Assembly (NCBI GenBank): GCA_028751875.1
Contig: CM054158.1
Location: 6,554,361 to 6,618,360, forward strand
Length of the DNA stretch: 64,000 nt
Reading direction: 5' to 3'
DNA from: Rapana venosa
Taxonomy: Eukaryota; Mollusca; Gastropoda; Neogastropoda; Muricidae
Both the position numbers and the translations under genes were made by a program. A model generated the notes under the pieces. The model did no database searches. It saw only the letters and a list, made by a program, of their open reading frames with translations, and was not told the origin of the DNA. Below, in pieces: positions 11,058-24,770 of the stretch (its first letter is position 1; the number at the start of each line of letters is the position of its first letter).

Positions 11058-12148
11058 ATAATGAACTTTAACATTTTTTAGTTTAAAAAAAAAAAAAAAT
11101 TTTTTTTTTGGTCAAAAGGAACTTCTAATGTGGACAGGTTGGCAACCATATTCCGAAGTGTCAGTTAACTGACAGAATGATAATTGTTACCATTTCCCAA
11201 ATCAGCTCACATGGAGGCACACCAGTGCCCTACTCCACATCTGCACACATGCATTGGGATAGTCAAGTATGCACATTACCAGTCAGTTGCACAAACAAAA
11301 ACACCCCAAACAAACCAGCAAGCACCCAAGCGTTTACCAGTGTATCAGAGTGCTGCTGATTGAGCATCTGCTCAGTGGCTTTGCTGGCAGATGTGTGACA
11401 AATATTCTACACACGGAGTGGAAAAAGCTGTCACACTACACACTTAAAGGATACATTAATCATAGCATAAATGATATGACTACAAAAAGAAAATGATTTA
11501 AAGATGAAGTTCCCATTTAGGAAAACATCAGTCATACCATAAACAATATGACTAGGCTACGACATCAAAATAATGTAAAATCAAAATAAAATTATGGTCA
11601 AAGTGTGGCAGGCATATTACTCACCTGCTCATTTATATAAAAAAAACCATGCAATCTGTGGCTAAGATTTTGCTTCATAATTTTTCCATGTTTTCACTAC
11701 GCATAGAAAGTTCAACATTCAGTGTTATACCCCAAAATGGTAAAATATATCACAGTAAATAATTTGAAGAAATTCTCACTGCACAATAAATTAACGCATT
11801 TTCGCTCACATGACATACAAAAACAGTTACTGCCTGAACAATCACTTTTAAGTGAACATATGTATAAATCGAAGACACACACACACAATCAAGATAAAAT
11901 CATATCTTCACTTTTTGCAATAATTCTGAGCCAAAACTACTTGTTCTGAAAAATAGGGTCAACCTGAGTTTCTCTTTTTGTCCAGCGTAGAATCGGGCCA
12001 TCTTTCATGTGTGTGCTGGCTACACATGAAAAGAATCAAAGTGAGATTTTTGGGACAGTGGGTGGGGGGAAGCCTACTCCTTAGCCTCTGTGTGCAGTTT
12101 TTTCATACTGTAGTTGCTCATGAGGAAAAACAAACAACAAAAATGCTC

Positions 12149-12207
<59 letters not shown>

Positions 12208-13051
12208 AAAGAAAGAACTGAACAAAATGGTCCCTCCCAAAAAAAGAATTTCTTGATTTGCCATTTTGCTTCAACACTTTTCACACAAAATTATAGAGAA
12301 ACTTACAGACTAAATGTAAATGAACAAATGTTAATCACCATTCTACAGAGAGAAAAAAACCCAGCTCTCTTTTTGTGTAAAAGCCTGTTTATATAGTATG
12401 AATCTTTATGAACAACAACAACAACAAACCAACAACAAATATGCCCCCAGGCTACAATCTTTTGATAACAAAAAAGATGCTAGTCTATAACTGAATTGCA
12501 GTTCATAGTACCATTCACATTGCAAGCACCTGTGAACTTTGACTCTCAGGGAAAATATTTCTGGTTTTGATCATCAACTGATTACGGTTATAAATGCATT
12601 TCTTTGATTCTGTTCTTCAAAACAGAACCATAAAAAAATATATGCTTTGATTTTTCAATAGAAAATGACTTTTTTCTAAATATGTTCTCATCAAACAATA
12701 GTAATACACACCCAGATGCATTTTTAAAAAAATTCAACTGAACACACACAAAATGTTGACTTAAGTGAGAGAAAAAAAAGAAGATTTTTTTTCTCACAAG
12801 GAAATAGTAGAGTTCATCATTTCTACAAGCTTCTCATATGTTCAACTGTTGCATATACTGCCAGAACTGAAAAAAAAAGTGTGCAACCATTGGTACAGTG
12901 TGCAATTAAAAAAAAAAGAAAAAAAAGAGAAAGTAACAGAGCCCACTGTATGTAGGGGGGATGGCACTTGTCATATTACCGTAACATTCAAGTAATCTAA
13001 AATACAACAGCAATTCAGCAGTGTCACCTCGGAGTGCAGATGTCCCAAGCA
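11058..13051. other. Region downstream of the PTGR3-like gene
   Basis: AT-rich sequence with a perfect (AG)n run at 12150-12204 and A/T homopolymers. It is presumably 3' UTR and flank of the minus-strand gene ending at 13052. I cannot place the polyadenylation site. Confidence 0.5.
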
Positions 13052-13102
13052 CTAGTACAGCTGCACCATAATCTTTCCAATGTTCTGACTGGAGTACATG
13101 TA
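13052..13102 (-). CDS. PTGR3: PTGR3-like, last coding exon
   Basis: After the acceptor TGTTGCAG the minus strand reads [16 protein letters not shown] and stops at TAG (13054-13052). It matches the NxGKIVVEL-type end of the family. There is no tripeptide peroxisomal signal. Confidence 0.9.
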   Translation of the reverse strand, partial: YMYSSQNIGKIMVQLY

Positions 13103-15233
13103 CTGCAACATACACATAATTATAATGAGAAGAAACATTAAAAAAAAAAATCTTTTCAGGAAGGTTGAATCTGTGTATTCAGCTTGAAATGTCATCACAA
13201 CAGAGGGTGCACACACACACACACGTGCATACACAGACACACAGAGTTCTCTCACTCAATTCCACCTTGAACACACGCACATAAAACAATATGAATAGCT
13301 CAGGAGTAAAACATTGGGGGACGGGACAGCTCAGTGGTTGGAGCACTCGCTTTCCCCCAACCAAGGTTAAGCAGCATCGAGCGCGGTTACCAACCTGGAT
13401 GGGTGACCATTTGCACGCCTTGGTTTCAGTACAGTCCCCCAGCTCACCAGCTGTAAATGGATACCTGCCCTCTTTAGGGTCAGGGAAGGTAAAGCAGCGA
13501 GGGAGAGGCGATGGGTGCCACCCTCAATATGCTGGCCCCTGGAGAAGTGAGGTCTCTGACGCCTCGCTCCCCTATAGGTTACGGGACACCTTGACCTTTT
13601 TGAAACATCCACTGGGGAGAAAAAGAAAACAAGCTTGCCATGCAGCAAACAAATGTCACAGATCCATGCACATCAACCAACTCATGCCTATCAGTATAAA
13701 TAGCATCCCCACATTCTGGAAATTCTGTGCTAGAAATTTCCTCTTTTCTATCACTCTGTTTCTGCCTTGTTCCTTTTCTTCCTGTCACCTCCTTCTTGTC
13801 TGTTTTCTGCCTTCTTGATCCATTCTCCTGCCTTTTTTCCAGAAAGACTTAAAAGGTAACTATTCTCTCTTGTGCCGAAGTCGGATGCGCTGGGCCTGAC
13901 TTGTCAGGTGCTTAACGGCAGCGTGACGCATTTTCGCTCATATAACAGACAACAATAGTTGCTGTCTGAGCGTTCGACGAAGAAGAAGAACCAACTCAGA
14001 GAGGAATCTTCCTTCATGTGCCCGATGCACTGGAGAGGCAGTATTTGCATGTGTGTACACCACTGTCAGTCACAGCAGAGTTCTCTGCGTGATGTTCGGG
14101 CTGCTCTCTCTGAGGACAGCGCGCCGCCACAAGAGCAAGCGTCACCCATTAGTCTTTTCTTTCTTTTCCTGTCTGTGTGTGTGTAATTACCTCTAGAGCA
14201 CTGGTCGACCATTGTGTATAAATATGTTGTGTACGTACTGCGGGAGCACCTCAGCTGAGTTACGGAAGAGTTTTTAGTTCTTACTACTGTTCTGAAAACT
14301 TGTTTTTTTCCCCAATCACTTTAAGTCAAGGCAGATTTCTTTGAGTGAAATTCGGGCTGCTCTCCCTGGGAAGAGCACATCACCACAAGAGTAGCGCCAC
14401 CCACTATTTTGTTTTCTTTTCCTGTCTGCACCTCTATTTGTTTCCCTATCAGAGTGGCTATTTTTTCTACAGAATATTGCCAGGGACAACTCTCTTGTTG
14501 CCATGGGTTCTTTTACATGTGCTAAATAATTTTGTGCAACACACGGGACCTCGGTTTATCGTCTCATCCCAAAGACCAGCACCCAGACCACCCACCACTC
14601 ACGGACTAATCGACAGGGAAAAAGGTTTTGGTCCATACAGGGATCGAACCACCACACATTTTTGACCCCGACTTTTCGCTTTCTAGACAAGCGCATTACC
14701 TCTAGACCACCGATCCACACATTTACGGACCCCTTGCCCTTACCTCTACAGCAGAGTTGATGGACTGGAGCCCCATGAAGGGTCCTTTAGGGGACTTCTG
14801 GCCCATGTCCACGGTGCTGACCATCTTGCCTTGCTGGTACAGGCCCACCAGCTTCATCATGTACTCCTGGAAGTCACCTGCAAAATGCATCAGGAAGAAG
14901 CCCCTCAGGCTGGCTGACAGCCGCAGCATCTGCAAAATAGCACATCCAAAAAAATAGTGACAAACATATCAGGATATTCGGGATGATTTTTGTGATCAGT
15001 TTCTTCCCAAAAAAATCAGAAGCCATTTCTTACTTAGTAGTGGAAAAATTCATTCTTACACTTCCCTGTATTGCACTGTGTTGTGTTGTATTGTATATGG
15101 TACAGGATTGTATTTATTTTTAGTGTGTGTATTGTACTGTATACAATTTTAGTCAGGCAGGTTTCTAGGTGAGAAAATTCAAGCTGAACCCTCTAAGGAG
15201 AGAGCACACTGCTATGAGTGTTGCATCACACGC

Positions 15234-15269
<36 letters not shown>

Positions 15270-18200
15270 CGTGTGTGTGTGTCCTTGTGTGTATATGTGC
15301 ATGTGTGTGAGGAAAAATACTTGTTACCATAAATGAACAAATACAAATATGTTTATTTCTTGAAAAAAACCACAACCAACCATCCAAACAAACACATACA
15401 AAAGTCAAACAGACAACAAGAAGAGTTTACCAAGCCCCACCATCAGAGGCAGCGCATACAGCTAGGCTTGCAGCAAGACAGTCTGATACGTGGCCAGAAA
15501 ATCACCGCCCACAGCTATGACAAACAAGCAAACAGACAGACAGACAGGCAAGCACAACGGCAACGCCCAAATCTTACTGTCAGCGGCAGCATGCTGGTGG
15601 ACTTGAACCCAGAGTAGTCAGTGGTGTAGCCAGATATGGCTCCAATCACCATCAGCCGTCCTCCCACAGCAAGACTGAACCACCACAGACAGATGATACA
15701 ATTCTTCACCAGCAACACTACAGCATCACATTACCAAAAACAACAAAAAAATTATTCATATTTATCTATACCACTTTAAGTCATGGCAGATTTCTCTGCA
15801 TGAAATTCAGGCTGCTCTACCCCTGGGGAGAGCGCGTCGTTACAAAAGCAGTGCCACTTTTTTTTTTTTTTTCTCCTGTCTGCGACTGTATTTGTTTTCC
15901 CTATCAGAGTGCCTCTTTTTTCCAGAATTTTGCCAGGGACAACTCTCTTGTTGCTGTGGGTTTTTTTTTTTTTACATGTGCTAAATAATTATGTGCAACA
16001 CACAGGACCTCGGTTTACTGTCTCATCCGAAAGACTAGCACCCAGACCACCACTCATGGTCTAATGGATGGGGAAAAAGTTTTGGGTGCAAATGGGATTC
16101 GAACCACCCTACACTTCCGACCCAGACTTTTCGCTTTTCTAGGCAGGCACGTTACCTCCGGACCACCAATCCACTACAGTAAGTTTACTACACTGTAAAT
16201 AAAAATTCCTCACCAGCAAAACTACACAACCACTTGGCCTTTAGATACAGCATAACCACAGATTCACACCATCAGATAAACTACAGTATTACTTTGTTTT
16301 TCAGTTTTACTGTAGCATTTCTAAGAGGTAAGAAAATCCAAATTCATATTAACACCATCTAAATTTTCTTTTAAAAAAGGGAAGGGGAAACATTTTTTTT
16401 TTAATATCATGCATCCAAACACAACAATCTTAAATTCAACTTTCCCCTTAACTCCTTCAAAAGTCACTGAGGTTTAATGCCATGTCTCATAGAAAAGTTG
16501 AACCTGGCGGAGCCCACCCCTCCCCACGTGTCATGCTGGGTATGTCTATGTCATCCATACCACCACACATACCTAGCTACTCTTTCGGGTTTGTTTTTTT
16601 TTCTTATGAAAGATAGAATGGTTTTTGGTATGTAAACGTGTACGAAATGTCCTAACTGAATTTGCACCCAGGTTCTTGCTTTACAGACTGATTTCAAGGC
16701 TTTGCAGGACATAGAGTGGATGGGTACTAGTGTTGACAGCACAGCAAAATATCCCTCAACACTCAGTGTAGCGCAGAAAGAGAGAGAGAGGGGAAAATCT
16801 AGTTTTGAAGCACATTCTTCTTCTTCTTCTTCTTCTGCGTTCCCTGGCTATGCTAAATGTTGTAATCCAGTCTGGATGGTCAAAGTCTGGAGCGTGTCAA
16901 CTGAACACACCACTGAACACAAGAAGTAAAGTGACCCTGAAGTAGTGCAGGGCTTAGTCTGGCTGGTAGCCTCATGGCAGTTCAGCATCGATCACTTCAT
17001 GTAACCTAGTGATTCTAGAAGTGCTACAGAACAAGACTTGGTGTTACTTTGTATGGCGTGATCCAGAGGAGCAGCAAAGCAGAAACAATACTAGCTTATA
17101 AGCCAGCAGCTCCTCCACCCTCCCCCCCAAAAAACCCCCAAGAAAAAAACCAAAAACAATATAAACGGAAAAAAAAACCCAAACCCAACCCAACGACAAC
17201 AACCCCCCCCCCCCCCCCCCCCAACCAAATAAATCCAGACAGAGCAACCTGAAATTCACACATAGAAATTTGCCATGACGTTAAGTGGAATACAACACAA
17301 AACAAGAAACCCCAAAGAAGCACAAAACAGCATACTGGTAGAGTCATACCAATCCCCCCGCCCACCCCCCCAAAAAAACCCCATCCCCCCCCCCCCCCCC
17401 CCATACTCAACAGATAGTTACCCCATTGACCAGATCACAGAAATTAGCAATATCTAAAAGTTTGAGATGATTAACCTTTCTTTCTCATTCCTTAGCTAGA
17501 GCTCCGAGGTTCCCCAATGGTGAGGTTTTTTCATATACGACCTTTTTTTCCCCACCATAAAAGTGGCCACATTACGACTTTGGGGATGATGAACCCTTTA
17601 AGCTATGGGGTGAGCTTCTCTCTTTTAAAAAATTCATACAAAATGTCTACTTACTTGTTGAGGCAAGTTTCAAACACAGCCCCTCCAATAGATTCGTACA
17701 CAACATTGACACCATTCTGTAAACAAAACAGAAAGTAATGGCAGGATGGTGAAAACAAACAACCATGATCCTATCCTGTTGAAATGAACATAATGCACAA
17801 TGTGAATATTTCTCCAACTGACACTGTCAACTCATCTCATCTCATCTGCTCCCATAACCCCCCTCCAGGGTTGTAGGGACACTGCAGTGACGAACGTTAA
17901 ACCAATTGGCCCCACTGTCACTGAACCAAGGAAATTAAGAGTACAACGACACTACATCCTTGCACAGACAGGAAAAAAGTACATACAAGACCACAGCCAG
18001 CCACCACCACCACCACCACCCTCCCTCATACTTTCTCATCCATTTGTAAGCACGACATATCATACAACACTCATACAGACGATTAAGTGAAAATAATATG
18101 AAATTGAACATTGAAACTCTATGCACTATTTTGCCATGTGTTTCATGGTAACCTCTAGTAAAGCTCCTAGTAAAGTGCGGTAATCTAGCACACAAAAAGA

Positions 18201-18817
18201 AAAAAATCAATCTTACAATTCAACAAACCAACAATTAACCAAATTAAATATTAAAATCAAAATTGACCTGACTGAATTAAAAATGCAAATAGAAAAGGAA
18301 CAACTATATCTTGGGCATGCACCACAACACACACACACACACACACTTACAAACACACACACCCCTCTTTTCAAGTGTGACACACACTTACATTTTCCTC
18401 CCGACTCTACACAGGACTATACACAGTCATCTCCCCTCCTCCAATTCACTCCAGCAGAAGACACTTGAATGCCTTCCAACAACAAAATACACAAACACTG
18501 CTTACGCTCACTTGCCAAAAAGTTCAACTTAAGGCAGAAAAATCATGGTTCTTTACCTCAGAAGGTATTTACAATTATGGTGAGAATACTTACTGGAAAT
18601 TCTGCTTTCAATACTTTGTCCAAATCTTCCTTCTTGTAGTTGATTGGTCTGTCACAGCCGATACTCTGTAAGAAAGTAACCAAGATTATAATTGAAAACG
18701 TTCAACATGAAGACCGTATCTTGGTATCTCTGAGCTTGTGTGTGTGAAAGTGTGCGGTTATGGGAGTGTGAGTGAGAGACAGCAGACAAAGAGGGGGAGA
18801 GAGAGAAAGAGAGAGCG

Positions 18818-18866
<49 letters not shown>

Positions 18867-18912
18867 AGGAGAGAGTGAGAGAGAGGGAGAGGGAGGAGAG
18901 AGAGGAGGAGAA

Positions 18913-18950
<38 letters not shown>

Positions 18951-21900
18951 AGAAGAGAGAGAGAGAAAGAGGAGAGAGAGAAGAGAGAGAAGAGAGAGAG
19001 AAAGAGGAAAAGAGAGTGTGTTGTGTGTGTGTGACTCGTGATGTGTACACACGTACCATGCATGTTAAGAGTAGTTCAAAATTGATTTTTTGTTTGTGAG
19101 TGACACAGGAGATAAGTAGGGGTTAATGCGTCAAATTCTTGTTGTAGCTAAAGCCTGAACCTCTACCTTCAGAACTGCACCTTGTCGTCTGTGGAACACG
19201 TTACCAATGACTTCACAACCAGCGTGTTACCACGATTGACCTTCAGATTACCACAACACACTTCTCTCGTTACCAGGTTTTGTTCTTTCTTGTTATATAG
19301 TTCTAGTTTGTTACTGATCAAGGTTTTGCTATAATGTTGTGTCAGTGTTGCATGTTTACTTACTAAGTCATTGTGATTTTGCAATTTGTACTCTCTACAG
19401 TGACTTGGAGGACCCTCAGTGTACACTGCAAAAGCAGAAGGAAGAAAGAAAGAAGGAAAGGATTACTTTTAAATGCAGAACTTCTAAACGTTGAAACAGA
19501 GCTTCTAAAAGTTTAACTATTTCATGACATTTATCTTACAATTTTGTTCTCTTCACCTTCTTTGTTCTTCACTTTAACTTACCCCTCTAATGACCATAGT
19601 CAAGATCACTATTCTACTGTGGATCCATCCCCACCCTCAAAACAACCCCCCCACTCCCCCCCCAACAGTATGGTTGTGCTGAAACTTTGGATGAAAAAAA
19701 AGGTTCGATCATGAAGCTTTTATCATGACTGGATCTTGTCATCACTTATCTAACACACACGCATGTGAGCACGCACGCACACGCACACTACTTACTGCAA
19801 ACTGTCCTGTACCCCCAGCAGCAGCTGGAAATAAAATCATACCATCAACATATTGTAACCATATGTCACAGCAATACATATTATACTCAAGACAACGTTG
19901 ATATGAATGTTGTTTTGTTGCACTTTCCCTAGCGTTAACATTCTGGGGGTCACCCAGAACATGCACTCTGACTTGCCCATCTCACCAGGAAATCACAGCC
20001 AGACTGCAAGTACACGCTGGATGAGAAGTTTGTGTGTACGTCTCTTTTCCAGTATCTCACCACACAGGCAGCCATACTCCATATTCAAAGGATTTTTATC
20101 TCCTTTAACTCGGAGGACAGTGCAGATTGTTACACTTAGGGCTTGTTATGGCTGAAGGCAATCTCAACATAACATCTCAGCATAACAAAATTTTTGAATG
20201 TAGGCCTCGATACTTAGCTTACACTGATAAATGACCAAGCTTTTGGCAAGTGCTGCCCAAGATATGAATGTCAATAATATTAAAATTAAAAAAAATCTTT
20301 TATATTGAGGATAATGGAATAAGCACTTATGTGCTTTTTTACATCCAGTCCCCGTGTGTATGCGGTATTGTAAATTCTGTAATCTGTTCCCACCGGCACA
20401 CAATGGCCTACTCTTACAAAAAGCTGAACAAGTTTTAACGTGTGTGCAATACGTTCTGCAAGTGTTCACACACAGGGCCTCGGTTTATAGTCTGATCCGA
20501 AGGACTTTTGGGGAGAGTGGAGTCTGCACTGTAAAGACAATTAATTATTCATGAAACCATAGCTTCCTGAAGTCATAAGGCCATTCTCACCAATACATAT
20601 TTCCCATTCCATTACATACTCTTATCAGTGAACTCCATTCTTTAGTTCACAGTTTGCAGGTTTAGTTCATTCTAGATAAGTTTGTTGACTTTTAACAGGT
20701 ACCTCAACTCCTTTCTGGTCCTTCATGAGAGAATTCAAGCAGCATATAACAAATTTTTCATTTTAACTGTTAGGGGGGAAAAAAAAAAAGCACTCCATAT
20801 TGTAAGTATAGAAAGTGCTGAACTGACCCTGCAAAAAACTCAAGTTTTTGTTACTCTTAACTTCCCCCAAAGGGATGCCGGGGGCCTGTCAGTATAAATA
20901 CCATCACCACCTTCTGGAAATTCTGCACTAGAAATTCCCTCTTTTCTATCCCTCTCTTTCTTCCTTTTCTTCCTGTTACCTGGTTCTTGTCTATTTTCTG
21001 CCTTCTTGGTCCATCCTCCTGCCCTTTTTTCCAGAAAGACTTACAAGATAACAGTTCTCTCCCACACTGAAGTTGGATGCATCGAGCCTGACTTGTCAGG
21101 TACTTTAGCACCAGTGCAACACATTTTCACTCATATGACAGACAAGTATGTGTGTTCGATGAAGGAAGAAACTTCTCTTTGATGGCAGTAAGGATGGATG
21201 TATACTGGGAATCTGTATACTGGGAATCTCTCATGTCATTTTTTGGTTTTTATGAACATGTAGATTCAAAGATTAAATCTTTCCTATCATACAATCTTTT
21301 CTGTTTTGTGAAACGAACTAAAATGAAATGAGATGGGGGAAAAAAAAGCAACACCTACCAGTAATCAACACTTTATCTCCTTTCTTGATTTCTGCAACCT
21401 GAAATCCGAAAGAAGAACAGGAAATCATCACCAAACATTATTACTATCATTATTGTCATTGTTGTTCTTGTCACTATTGTTGTAACCATCATTGTCATCA
21501 TTATTGAATATAATTATGAACATAATCTTACTGTTATAATCATTAGCAGTAATAGTAGCAGCAGCAGGAGTAGTAGTAGTAGGTGGTGGTAAAAGGTGGT
21601 GTTCCCATAACCTATGTGGTTGTAGGGCAGTGAGGCATCAGAGACCTCACTTCTCAAGGGGTCAGTATACTGAGGGCGGCGCCCATCTCCTCTCCCTTGC
21701 TGCTTTACCTCCCCTGACCCTAAAGAGGGCAGGTACCCATTTACTTTACTGGAGCCAAGGTGCGCAAACAGTCACTCATCCAATTGGTAACCACGCTCAA
21801 TGCTGCTTAACATTGGTTGGGGGAAAGCAAGTGTTCCGACCACTGAGCTATCCCGTCCCCAAGTAATAGTAGTAGTAGAAGTAGCAGTGATAGTAGTGAT

Positions 21901-24739
21901 ATTAGTAGCAGCAGTAGTAGTAGTATCATTATCAATACAGTGGTAGCATTGCTAAAATGTGTATTTCTGTTTGCTTTATTCATACCCACAAGCACACCTA
22001 TATAACAACCAAAAGTAATACCACTTTCCGTCACAGCAGATTCCTCTGTGTGAAGTTTGGGGGGGAAAAGAGCAGTGCTACCCTTTTTAAAAAAATATTT
22101 TAGATTTTCCTGCCAGCACATTTTATTTGTTTCCCTATGGGAGTGGCTTTTTTTAAACACAATTTTGCCAGGGTGTAACTCTTTCATTGCTGTGGGTTCT
22201 TTTACATGCGCTGAACGCTTGTTGCACACAGGACCCCAATTTAGTGTTAATAATAATAATAATAATGTATGGAATTTATATAGTGCTGAATCTTGTAAAG
22301 CAACAAATCAAAGCGCTCAAGTGTTTCATCCAAACGACTAACACCCAGACCACTACTCAAGATCTAGTGGAGATGGACAAGTTTCAGGCACAAACAGGGA
22401 TCGAACTTGGACTTCATGTTTTCTGGGCAGGTGCGTTCCCTGCAGACTACCGATCCATCCAGATGCTTCAGACAAGATCTTACCCTGCACCACATAGAGA
22501 ATACAGCTAGCACCGGCCCTACAACACACTGGCTAAAACACTGGAGTCACCGGACCCTTTTTCTTCTTCTTCCGTTGCTCTGTAGAGGAACGAGGTTCAC
22601 CAACGATGAGATGTTTGCGTATGCCACAACTGTCCTCCCCACCATGTAGGTAGCCACATTCTGACTTCGGGGATGGTGTCTAAACATGACGCCTGTGTGC
22701 ATGCGTTTTAAAAATGTTGTCATCAGTTCCTATTGGCACAAAATGGCCTACTCTTCCTAAAGGCGGAACAGGTTTTTAACCTTGAGCGCAAGATGTTGTT
22801 CTGCATAGATACTCACACAAGCCCTCAGTTTATAGTCTCAGCCAAATGATTCTGACATTCAATCAAACTGGCAAGAAAGGGCGAGGCTGGGAATTGAACC
22901 CAGAACCTCACGGGTTTACTTGTTAGGCAGGTGAACATCTAAACCATCATGCCACCTTCCTTCCTACCCTACATTCCAACCTTTTGAATTCTAGTGTCCT
23001 CACCCCACTCCCCCTTGCCACACCTGTCAGTCAACATTCTAGCCATCAGAGTTCAAGTGTCATCCTCCACCCCCGCCCCTCACCATCTCACCACCACTGC
23101 TATGCACATCCTACCCCCCAAACAGATCGACACAGGTTTCCCCTTTGTCAGCCTTTAAGGTAAGAACAGATATCAATTTTGATTGAAAACGGCTGGACTA
23201 CCCAACACTCAGCTTTTTTATTGTTTGTTTTTGGTAACAGTCATCCATTTTCTTTAACAAAGCAATGCAATTTTGATAAATCCTAGGTCTCTACAAGTGT
23301 TCAACCTCTCCCCAATATGACACAGTATTAACACTCAGCCCATAAAGTGTGTTAAGTGTGTTCCTTCCGCCCCCCCCCCCCCCCTCCCCTGTGTATGGTG
23401 TGTGAATCCTAGCCGTCAAATGAGAATAGTGACCGTGTCGTGAGTGTGTTGTGTCGTGTGTGTGTTATGTGGTGCAGAGTGTAATTTTGTTTGTGACGTA
23501 TGTGCCCTCACGTGTGCTTGTTGTTTTGTTTGTTTTTGAGTGAGGGTCATATTGTTTTTAAATGCAAAGGAGTTTTGAATAAAAGCTGGGTCATTTAGTG
23601 TTCAACTTTTCCCATTGAACAAAGTATTAATCCTCTTGCCCAATAAAGTGTGTTGTTGGTGTGTGTGGAGAGAGAGAGTGGAGAGTGGAGAGAGAGGAGT
23701 GGTGTGAGAGTAGTGGAGTGGATGTGGATGGTGGGAGAGGAGAGAGAGAGAGAGAGGGGGGGGGGGAAGGAGGATGGACGGACGGAGGGAGGGAGGGAGG
23801 GAGGGAAGAGAGTGTGTGTGTGTGTGTGTGTGTGGGATGTGTGTGTGTGCAAGAGAGAGAGAGAGAAGAGGAGATAAGAGAGAGAGAGGAAGGAACAGAG
23901 AGAGAGAGAGTGTGTGTGTGTGTGAGAGAGAGAAAGTTGTGTGTGTGCATGCATGTGTGCATGTGGTGTGTGCATGTGCGTGTGTGAGCGTGCATGTGTG
24001 TGCATGTGCAGGAATGTGCATGAGTATGCACATGTGCATGTGTGTGCACGTGCGCATGCACAAATGCTCGCTGAACATCTTGTGCACATGTTAAAACCTG
24101 TTCTGTCTTTCAGAAGATAAAGGCCATTTATACTGCTAAGTATGACCAAAAATACATTAAACCCCCCCACCAAAGACGCATGCACGCTGATGTCCTGTTT
24201 AGACATCACCCCTCAAGTCAGAATACTACTAACTTATTAATAGCTGCACTGTCAGCGCCTGGGCTTTATCACAGTTCTTGATTAAACCATTGACACTGGG
24301 GGCAACAGCAAAGTGAGAGGCTGTGTGACCAGTGGCTTTCCCACTCATGGAATTCCACTTTACAGCTTAAGTCTTTAGTGATCGACTATGACTCTCTGAC
24401 TAGGAGGCTTGACTCGCACAGTCCTTATGTGCTGCAGCCCTGGGGGCTGGTTGGCCTTTGGAGAGCATCTCCAATGCTGACTGTCCTTATGCCCACTTGG
24501 CCAAGAGAGTGGGGATGTGCTGTGGGCAAGGCATCTCCACTAATAATAATAATAATAATATATGGAATTTATATAGCGCTGAATCTTGTAGAAAACAAAC
24601 AAATCGAAGCGCTTGCACTCAATCATTTACAGGCATGCAACTCTCCTTCAACAGATTTCAAATCCATGCGCGCGCACTACGCACGCACACGCATGCTCAC
24701 ACGACACACACAACCCACACACCACACACAACATACACA

Positions 24740-24770
<31 letters not shown>

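Noticed and set aside
14345..14665. Apparent hydrophobic protein frames over SINE B copies.
   Set aside because: The same peptide fragments recur at every family B copy in differing frames; they are SINE-derived.
18652..19063. Long Ser/Leu- or Arg/Glu-rich open frames, here and at 23595-24209, 28503-29106 and 59610-59906.
   Set aside because: They are translations of (GA)n/(CT)n microsatellites, open in several frames on both strands.
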